This document shows positions 1-5,442 of a stretch of 8,163 nt of DNA, piece after piece (the stretch's first letter is position 1; every line of letters begins with the position of its first letter). The position numbers and the translations under genes were made by a program. The stretch lies in contig JAFAPL010001102.1 of the NCBI GenBank assembly GCA_019247135.1, forward strand, positions 1 through 8,163, written 5' to 3'. Below the pieces are notes generated by a model, which was not told the DNA's origin, ran no database searches, and saw nothing but the letters and a program-made list of their open reading frames with translations. Source of the DNA: Chloroflexota bacterium. GTDB taxonomy: Bacteria; Chloroflexota; UBA6077; CF-72.

Positions 1-196
1 CCGCGCGACGCAGCCAGCGGGCAGTGGCGGGCTCACCAGAAGCCCATGCTTCGGGACGGCCGTGCATGAGCCTCGCCAGGCGATTCCACAGCCCCCGCCG
101 CGCGGTCAGTCAGCTCGTGGCTGATTGGCTGGACGTCTGGGCCGCCGGTAGCCGACGCCACGCGCTAACTCTAAAGCTGTCGGCCTACGCGCGCCA

Positions 197-589
197 TCAG
201 CGGTCGTCCGTGCGCGCGAGCAGTGCTTTGAGGAGCACATCTGGCGGCGCACCCTTCGGCACGAAGGCGTCAGCCCCGGCTGCCAGCGCATGGTCGCTCA
301 ACTCCTCGGCGAGGCTATGCGCAATGATGCGGATCTCGGGCCATCGCGCCTTGATCTGCGCCGTCGCCGCGATTCCGTCCAGACGCGGCATACGGACGTC
401 GATGATCACAATGTCGGGCCGAAGCCGCTCAACAGCTGAAACGGCTTCCTCGCCGTCGGCCGCCTCGCCAACCAGCTCGACTCCGGTCTGCGTCGAGATG
501 ATCGCGCTCAGCGCACGCCGTGTGCGTGCCCGATCATCTGCAATCAGCAGCCGCGCGCGCCGAGTGCTGGGGCGGTTGTCGGCCGTCAC
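197..589 (-). CDS. Stand-alone response regulator receiver domain (CheY-like, NarL/LuxR-type)
   Basis: This 130-residue protein is almost exactly one phosphoacceptor (REC) domain. A histidine kinase would phosphorylate it in the cytoplasm as one half of a two-component system. All signature residues are visible: the acidic pair Asp18-Asp19 (LLIADD), the phosphorylation site Asp64 (IIDVRMP, followed by the LDG turn), the switch Ser92 (IIAHS) and Lys112 (FVPKG). The spacing is normal for the family. The sequence most resembles receivers of NarL/FixJ regulators, but translation stops about 18 residues after the Lys, so no HTH output domain is present. I could not recognise an HTH remnant downstream in 1-196. 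The start is GTG with only a weak purine stretch upstream, so the exact start is uncertain. It is divergent from the hydrolase at 777. Its partner kinase is not in the window. It may act by protein-protein contact like CheY or Spo0F, or be a truncated NarL regulator. Confidence 0.85.
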   Translation of the reverse strand: MTADNRPSTRRARLLIADDRARTRRALSAIISTQTGVELVGEAADGEEAVSAVERLRPDIVIIDVRMPRLDGIAATAQIKARWPEIRIIAHSLAEELSDHALAAGADAFVPKGAPPDVLLKALLARTDDR

Positions 590-611
590 ACCGCTAAGTC
601 TCGCCCATGTT

Positions 612-625
612 TGCCAGCACTGGCA
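612..625. repeat. Short perfect inverted repeat in the divergent intergenic region
   Basis: TGCCAG-CA-CTGGCA is a perfect 6-bp dyad with a 2-bp centre. It lies 22 bp upstream of the receiver gene start on the minus strand and within the 187-bp gap shared with the hydrolase. Position and symmetry fit an operator for a dimeric repressor or activator, but a dyad of this size also arises by chance in GC-rich DNA. No family is assigned. Confidence 0.3.
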
Positions 626-726
626 TCAGATAGATGGCGGAATTGGCGAAACAAGTCAGTACGACATTTGTCGGAGTGCCCTTCAACCCAACGCGCAAGC
701 TGATTCCGCTTCTCCATGGATGTGGC

Positions 727-747
727 GTGCCCCGAAAGACGGGACAC
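727..747 (+). repeat. Hairpin in the putative 5' leader of the hydrolase gene
   Basis: The arms GTGCCCCG and CGGGACAC can pair, with one C-A mismatch, around the loop AAAGA. This gives an 8-position stem ending 29 nt before the ATG at 777. It could be a leader hairpin of the hydrolase mRNA. No T-run follows, so it is not a convincing intrinsic terminator. The functional role is inference only. Confidence 0.25.
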
Positions 748-776
748 TTGGCTCATCAAGGCCACGAGGTGCTCAG

Positions 777-1889
777 ATGATCCCCGACCAACACCCGTTT
801 CACACTGAGGAGCCCGACGTGGATCAACGGCTTGATGACGCACGTGCGACCGCCCTCCGTGAGCCTTTGCGCAGCGTCCTGGGACACCGGAAGCCCGCGA
901 AACTCGCTCAGAAGAAACGGTCACTGCCGTACCGGATCGGCCGTGCCCTCATCGGCCTGTTGGGCGTGACGGTCGTCCTCGGGTTGTCAGGGGCCGTCTA
1001 CGAGTCGGTGGCAGAGGCCGCCGACGCGCGAGCTTATCCGCCGCCCGGCCAGATGGTGGACGTGGGTGGCTATCGACTCCACATCAACTGCATCGGCACG
1101 GGCAGCCCCACTGTGGTCATTGATGCCGGATGGGGCGATTCGTCAGGGTCGTGGAGCAGTTGGGTGCAGCCGCAGGCGGCCACGACGACGAGAGTCTGTA
1201 CCTATGATCGCGCCGGAATGGGCTACAGCGAGCCTGGACCGCTGCCGCGCACCGCCGAACGTTTCGCTCGAGAACTGCACACCTTGTTGAGTGGCGCGGG
1301 TGAGCCGGGGCCGTATGTACTGGTGGGCCACTCCATGGGCGGGTTGACAGTACGTGTCTTCGCGGATGAGTACCCAGCAGACGTCGCCGGAGTGGTGCTG
1401 ATCGAGTCGATGAGTCCCAGTGCCGCCAAGCCTTCCACTTCCACCGCGACAGAGTCGGATTCGCACTCCTTCTCCGATTGGGCGTTCACGCTCCCTGCCC
1501 GTACCGGGATGCTGCGTCTGTTGTCTGGACCGCTCGACGCCTACCAGGGGTTGTCACCGCAACGAGCGAACGCCTACTCGTCGTTCTCGATCAGGCCGGG
1601 TTCGTTCCAGGCCTGGCTGGACGAAGGCAAGGGCATGCCGCAAAGCTTCGTCCAGGCGCGTGCCGTTACGAGCTTCGGGGCGACACCGCTGATCGTGCTG
1701 TCGCGCGGCCTGAGAGTGGAACCAGATCGGGACTGGCAGAGGATGCAAACCGAACTCCTCGGGTTGTCATCCAACAGCCAGCAATTGTTCGCGACTGAGA
1801 GTGGACACAACGTCGAGATCGACCAGCCGCAGGCCGCGGTCGGCGCCATCGAAAAGATGGTCGATATGACGCGCCTCCGCACCACTTAG
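777..1889 (+). CDS. Membrane-anchored alpha/beta hydrolase
   Basis: This 370-residue serine hydrolase of the alpha/beta fold probably cleaves an ester, amide or related bond; the substrate is unknown. Residues 1-52 are polar and basic, about 54-72 form one hydrophobic membrane segment, and the catalytic domain follows from about residue 93. This suggests an N-in anchored enzyme facing the periplasm or outside. The nucleophile elbow is GHSMGG (184-189) with Ser186. The catalytic His is His344 in SGHNVEIDQP. The acid is less certain: Glu210 after the strand GVVLIE, or an Asp in EPDRDW (315-320). The strand-turn motif YDRAGMGYSEPG (143-154) is typical of the fold. I chose ATG 777 because GAGGTG lies 6 nt upstream. 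GTG 819 (residue 15), with GAGGAG 6 nt upstream, is an equally good start giving 356 residues. The reading frame stays open upstream to position 24, but that part is antisense to the receiver gene and resembles no protein. Confidence 0.88.
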   Translation: MIPDQHPFHTEEPDVDQRLDDARATALREPLRSVLGHRKPAKLAQKKRSLPYRIGRALIGLLGVTVVLGLSGAVYESVAEAADARAYPPPGQMVDVGGYRLHINCIGTGSPTVVIDAGWGDSSGSWSSWVQPQAATTTRVCTYDRAGMGYSEPGPLPRTAERFARELHTLLSGAGEPGPYVLVGHSMGGLTVRVFADEYPADVAGVVLIESMSPSAAKPSTSTATESDSHSFSDWAFTLPARTGMLRLLSGPLDAYQGLSPQRANAYSSFSIRPGSFQAWLDEGKGMPQSFVQARAVTSFGATPLIVLSRGLRVEPDRDWQRMQTELLGLSSNSQQLFATESGHNVEIDQPQAAVGAIEKMVDMTRLRTT

Positions 1890-1923
1890 CCGCTCACACG
1901 CGCACATTGGATTCGAGCGTAAG

Positions 1924-1931
1924 AAAGGAGG
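1924..1931 (+). promoter_or_regulatory. Strong Shine-Dalgarno site that fixes the original start of the dehydrogenase relic
   Basis: AAAGGAGG lies 8 nt before ATG 1940. That ATG is in frame with the conserved MRAIVQD start at 2021 and with the rest of the N-terminal domain. The ribosome site therefore appears preserved although translation from it would end after 35 codons at TAG 2045-2047. Confidence 0.7.
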
Positions 1932-1939
1932 CGCACACA

Positions 1940-2790
1940 ATGAGCGCCAGTATTCGAAACCGCAACGTAGCGAGCGATTCGATCACACAGGTAAGCCCGA
2001 GTAGCGAGCACGGCTCGACGATGCGGGCGATTGTCCAGGACAGATAGGGGTCGGCGGACGTACTCCACTTGAGTGAGATTGAACGGCCAGTGATCGCGGA
2101 GGACGAGGTGCTCGTGCGCGTTCGCGCCGCAAGCGTTCACATCGGTGACGTGCACATGATGACGGGAATGCCATATCTGATGCGCATCATGGGCTTCGGG
2201 CTTCGCGCGCCGAAAGCGCGTGTTCGAGGCACTGATGTCGCCGGAACTGTCGAGGCGGTCGGCAAGAATATTCCGCAGTTTCGGCCCGGTGACGAGGTAT
2301 TCGGCACCTGCGACGGCGCCTTCGCGGAGTTCGCACGTGCACGTGCCGACAAACTCGCGGCCAAGCCGGCAAACCTCACATTTGCGCAGGCAGCGGCAGT
2401 ACCCAGAAATATCACCTGATCGTCGACACCGGCGGGAACCGCTCCCTGTCAGATCTTAAGACTGCTCTCGCAAACGACGGGACGCTGGTGCTCGTCGGAT
2501 CAGAAGGCGGTTATCGCTGGATTGGAGCAGGGCTGCGCCGAAGCCTTCGCGCGGCGGTCCTCTCCCCGTTCGTCAGCCAGAAACTGCGCTCGATGGTCGC
2601 GTGGGCCAACGCAGCAGATCTTCAGGTCCTGAGAGACCTCATCGAGGCTGGCAAGATCAGACCCATCGTGGACCGGACGTACACGCTGGGCGAAACCGCT
2701 GATGCCATGCGCTATCAGGAGAGCGGACGTGCTGTGGGAAAGGTGGCGATCCTGCCGGAACCGGACGCCATGGCGACACCGCTGCACTAG
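1940..2790 (+). pseudogene. Broken MDR-family alcohol dehydrogenase / quinone oxidoreductase (NAD(P)-dependent)
   Basis: The relic matches zinc-free medium-chain dehydrogenase/reductases that begin MRAIVQDxYGS. From ATG 1940, codons read a polar lead, then MRAIVQDR, then TAG (2045-2047) exactly where the family has Tyr, then GSADVLHLSEIERP. The GroES-like domain continues (EVLVRVRAASVH, GTDVAGTVEAVG, GDEVFGTCDGAFAEF) to AAAVP at 2390-2404. It then joins directly, in another frame, to QKYHLIVDTGGNRSLSDL at 2404-2457 and the normal C-terminus (TLVLVG, LSPFV, DLIEAGKIRPIVDRTY, GKVAIL), ending at TAG 2788-2790. From memory of the family, about 75-80 residues are missing. They include the Rossmann GxGxxG that binds NAD(P), so no fragment could bind cofactor. 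An internal TTG (2069) could start a 116-residue piece, but it lacks the active fold. The product was presumably a cytoplasmic oxidoreductase of unknown substrate. Confidence 0.88.
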
Positions 2791-2892
2791 ACGCATCCTG
2801 TTCAAAAGTCGAGATTTATCAATCACCGTCAAACTTCATTCCTTTTCGACCACGCCCCGATCGGCGAGGCCTCGTCCACCAGTTGGGACGTG

Positions 2893-3090
2893 CTACCGCG
2901 TCGGTCCGGCGCTGGGATCGCATGGTTGTACCGCGTACACAATCGCACCACAGCATGCGAAAAGGCTGAATGTGCGGACGAACCGATTCGGGGCGACCAT
3001 GCCGAGTAGCCCTTGACCGAGCGCCATCAGCACCATCGCCGCCACCATTGCGCGCTCGCAGGTGGTCAGCCTGGGCTGCATCCAACGCAT
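2893..3090 (-). CDS. Small two-helix membrane protein, function unknown
   Basis: The product is 65 residues: a short polar start, then hydrophobic segments at about 14-33 (AMVAAMVLMALGQGLLGMVA) and 38-54 (VRTFSLFACCGAIVYAV), then a short polar tail. The helices are separated by a PNRF turn, and two adjacent Cys (46-47) lie in the second helix. I do not recognise a named family. The start is supported by GGGAG at 3098-3102, 7 nt upstream. The gene begins 21 nt after the last codon of the NRAMP-like relic on the same strand, so the two were probably one operon. It may be an accessory peptide of that transporter, though this is inference. Overlapping frames on this stretch give low-complexity Arg-rich translations and are not supported. 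Confidence 0.55.
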   Translation of the reverse strand: MRWMQPRLTTCERAMVAAMVLMALGQGLLGMVAPNRFVRTFSLFACCGAIVYAVQPCDPSAGPTR

Positions 3091-3111
3091 CCGCTTACTC
3101 CCGGACGGTGC

Positions 3112-4450
3112 TCACACAATCCACGTGACAACCAGGCCCAGCGTCGCCGCAAGGATGGCGGCCGTGGTGAGCCAGCCCAGCATGTTGATCGCGCGACCGT
3201 TGACCCGCTCGCCAATGACGCGCCGGTTGTTGGTCATGAGCATGATCAACAGCATCAGCGGTGGCGTCGAGAAGCCCTGGACAACACCCGACCAGACCGG
3301 GAAATGCATCGGGTTGAGGCCCAGGAAGTTCATGGCCAGGCCCAGCAGCATAAAGACCGCAATTGCCGCTTAGAACTTTTTCGCCTGAGACGGTCGAGCG
3401 TTAAGCCCATGCCTCCAGCCCACCGTCTGCGCGAGGTCGTAGGCGGCACCGGTGGTCGTGACCGGCGCGGCTAGAAAGCCGACTCCCACTACCCCGAGTG
3501 CGAACAGGATGCCCGCCGCATCGCCCGCCAGTGGCCGCAGTGCCTGCGCGGCCTGCGCCGCAGGGCTGATGTCGTGCTCACCAGCGGGATACAGGGTCCA
3601 GCCGGTGGCCAGGATAATGAAGTACACGATGAGGTCCGAGAAGAACATGCCGGCCGCCACGTCGCGCCGTGTGTGCCGCAACTCCTCACCAGTAGCCCCC
3701 ACGCGCTGGGGCAGCCGCGTGCGCCCGGCGGCGATCTCTTCTTCGACTTCCTCGTTGGACTGCCAGGTGTACAGATAGGCCGAGAGGCTGGTACCGATGA
3801 CCGCCACAAGCAGCCCCAGGAACTCTGCGTCGAGATGGATCGTTGGAATGAACGTGCCCGCCAGCACGGGCCCGGTTTGGCCAACACGGCAGCGCCCACG
3901 TACGCCAAAACGCGAGGGCCAGCCAGCGGAACGTATTGCGGATCGGGGGTAGGAGCCGAGGACCTGCAACGCGAGGATAACCAGCGCGGTGGCGACGACG
4001 ATGAGTTGGAATGGCAACGACAACAGGACGTTCACCGCGGCGGCCATCCCGCGCAGGTCGGCGCCGGCTTCGATGCTGTTGCCGATCAGCACACCGACCA
4101 GCGTCGGGTACAGGATCCACCGCGGGTAGTAGTCACGAATGGCCTGGAACAGGCGCCGGCCGGAGACCTGGCTGAGCTTGGCGGAAAGGTAGATGACTGC
4201 GAACATCATGGGAAACAGCGCCGGGGCGGTCCAGAGAAGAGGCCGGCCCGACCGCCTCCCCGGCGGACGCGTACGTGCCGATCGCCGACGGGTCGTCATC
4301 GGCGGCGCCCGTGATCAGGCCCAGACTCATCGTGCGCAGCGCATTGCCGGGACGCCGTTTACGCCCGCTCGCCTGGACCCGCGGGTTCTGCGCGGCCAGC
4401 CCACCGTACGTGGTGGGTACGTGCGGGTGGCCGTTCTCGCGAATCAGCAT
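3112..4450 (-). pseudogene. Broken NRAMP-family divalent metal transporter
   Basis: When intact this was a polytopic inner-membrane metal-ion transporter. The pieces, in order, are LGLITGAADDDPSAIGTYAS (TM1 region, DDD at 4292-4300), LLWTAPALFPMMFAVIYLSA, GVLIGNSIEAGADLRGMAA, GTSLSAYLYTWQ (3760-3795) followed by SNEEVEEEIAAGRTRL, and the tail NFLGLNPMHFPVWSGVVQGF with MLMTNNRRVIGERVNG. The lesions are a frameshift near 4234-4245 (one extra base), three frame changes at about 3944-3951, 3904-3911 and 3866-3878 that together restore the frame, and TAA at 3370-3372 where homologues read AKxFY. After that stop the same frame continues to TGA at 3112. This subfamily has DDDPSA and no MPH in the TM6 position of classical Mn/Fe NRAMPs, so metal specificity is uncertain. 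The start Met at 4450 is tentative, as only a weak GGA lies upstream. Several frame changes sit at base runs (CCCCC, TTTT), so sequencing error must be considered. Confidence 0.87.
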
Positions 4451-4779
4451 CGATAGTGTCCGTTGGGCGTGTTGGCCGCCAGCGGGGCCAAGAGATCTGC
4501 CCAAGGGGATGTGCCGGGAGATGGAGACTCGTGTCGCTTGGGCGGCACAGGTAATCGGCCTCGGCCCGCAAGCAGCGTAGAGTGGCTGGCAGACTGCAGC
4601 ATGACGCGCCCGGACGCAGTGCAGCATGCGGCGGGATGAGGTCAGGACGTACTACTCGACGCGCCATCTGTGCACCACTTGTGGTGCTGCCAATGGCCGA
4701 GAGTGATGGTCAGTCGGACGACGGTTGCCAAGTCACTGACCTAAGCAGGCGGGTCAGCGGAAGCAGCGCAGAACGCTGG
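4451..4779. other. Gene-free interval between two minus-strand relics
   Basis: I see no convincing gene in these 329 bases. Open frames on both strands give Arg/Pro/Ser-rich translations without motifs. It should contain the former promoter of the NRAMP-like gene and possibly the 3' end of the receiver relic. The visible features are a 16-bp dyad at 4672-4687 and two imperfect copies of TGCAGCATG, near 4595 and 4620. Confidence 0.5.
4672..4687. repeat. Perfect 7-bp inverted repeat (possible operator)
   Basis: GCACCAC-TT-GTGGTGC is a perfect dyad with a 2-bp centre in non-coding sequence, about 220 bp upstream of the NRAMP-like relic's start. The form fits a binding site for a dimeric regulator, for instance one that once controlled metal uptake, but nothing else identifies it. 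The short centre makes an RNA hairpin less likely than a DNA site. Confidence 0.35.
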
Positions 4780-5188
4780 TCAGGATGCCCATCGCCGAGC
4801 TACGGACATCCGTGGCGCCCATCGCCCGGGGTCGCTGCACGACAGTCTCCGTACGTTCCAGGTCCGCGGCGTCCGATCGGTCGAAGCGCGCCACAGCGCC
4901 GACGGCGGCGCGGCAGTGTCGACCAGCTCATCGATCTCGAACGGCTTCGCGACGACGGCAAAGATGGCTGCGCTACGTTCGGTCGCCTGCGCCGCTGTCC
5001 AGCAGGATGCAATCGGGTTCGAGCGGACCAACGGCGGCGCGCAACGTGTCTGAGGAGGCAGCGCTGAGGAGCGAGGCCGCGTAACCTTCGTCCGGCAAGA
5101 GCTGCAGCGCGATCATCCCCATCGCCGAATCGTCTTCGACGATCAGCTCGCTGCCGGTCCGTTGCCGTACTGATTGTTCGTCAGTCAT
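4780..5188 (-). pseudogene. Broken response regulator receiver domain with internal deletion
   Basis: This is a second CheY-like receiver, now defective. From ATG 5186-5188 one frame reads a short lead, ELIVEDDSAMGMIALQLL with the acidic pair, then EPDCILLDSG, where the Asp codon at 4997-4999 is the expected phosphorylation site. That frame stops at 4973-4975 after only ten more nonsense-like residues. The end of a receiver, AAIFAVVAKPFEIDELVDT with the conserved Lys codon at 4945-4947, appears in a second frame. Asp and Lys are about 17 codons apart instead of the usual 45-50, so roughly 100 bases are missing and the frame has shifted. Recognisable similarity ends near 4915; the second frame stays open to 4780. 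The phospho-transfer fold cannot be complete. It is distinct in sequence from the intact receiver at 197-589. No kinase or output domain is attached. Confidence 0.75.
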
Positions 5189-5404
5189 GCCCGTTTGGCC
5201 ACAAGACTCGATAACGCGGCGGGTCACTCGGGAAGGAAGGTTGAGCCAACGCTCAATTGTCCGCGTTTCGACGCTCGCATCCGGGGCCTCTCCGAGTTTG
5301 GCCACGACTTAGCGCGGTCTTCGAGCGTGGCCTGCGCGTATAGAGTGCGGCGCGAACGTCCACATGCAGACCGTGGATACGCTGGCGCCCGCGGCGAAAC
5401 AGGG

Positions 5405-5442
5405 CGGTCACCGAGCGCGCCACAGTCTAGAATTTAGCGTTA
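5405..5442 (+). promoter_or_regulatory. Probable leaderless promoter of the molybdenum hydroxylase gene
   Basis: TAGAAT at 5428-5433 is a good -10 element placed 8 nt before ATG 5442. Transcription would thus begin at or within a base or two of the start codon. A weak -35 candidate, CGGTCA at 5405-5410, lies 17 bp upstream. No Shine-Dalgarno sequence precedes the ATG. This arrangement is typical of leaderless genes in several high-GC lineages. The start point itself is inferred. Confidence 0.5.

Noticed and set aside
1..196. Possible HTH output domain or another gene downstream of the receiver on the minus strand
   Set aside because: I translated this stretch by eye on the minus strand and found only short frames with no LuxR-type HTH residues or other motif.
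24..776. 251-codon in-frame upstream extension of the alpha/beta hydrolase
   Set aside because: It is antisense to a well-supported receiver domain, has no family resemblance, and good ribosome sites precede ATG 777 and GTG 819. Open antisense frames are common in GC-rich DNA.
586..924. Minus-strand 112-residue frame whose stop overlaps the receiver GTG in a GTGA arrangement
   Set aside because: The overlap looks like translational coupling, but the frame overlaps the hydrolase 5' end, has no recognisable motif and a composition unlike a folded protein.
2865..2874. CGAGGCCTCG palindrome between the dehydrogenase relic and the small membrane gene as a terminator
   Set aside because: It has no loop and no T-run, and is only 10 bp, so it is a chance palindrome rather than a terminator.
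2045..3372. Stop-codon reassignment or programmed readthrough, because both nonsense codons replace a Tyr
   Set aside because: One is TAG and the other TAA. Intact genes in the window end at TAG (1889) and TAA (7754) and use normal Tyr codons. The same genes also carry frameshifts and deletions. Tyr codons are one base from both stops, so coincidence suffices.
3370..4299. Treating the 309-codon frame as a complete functional transporter
   Set aside because: It lacks TM1 and the metal-site motif, which lie in another frame upstream, contains a garbled stretch, and loses its conserved C-terminal part after TAA.
3574..4314. Long plus-strand open frame opposite the NRAMP relic
   Set aside because: The translation is Asp/Arg/Gly/Gln-rich without motifs, while the minus strand gives unmistakable NRAMP segments.
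1890..5441. Insertion sequence or phage insertion as cause of the decay
   Set aside because: No transposase, integrase, terminal inverted repeat pair or target duplication is visible in the block or its gaps.
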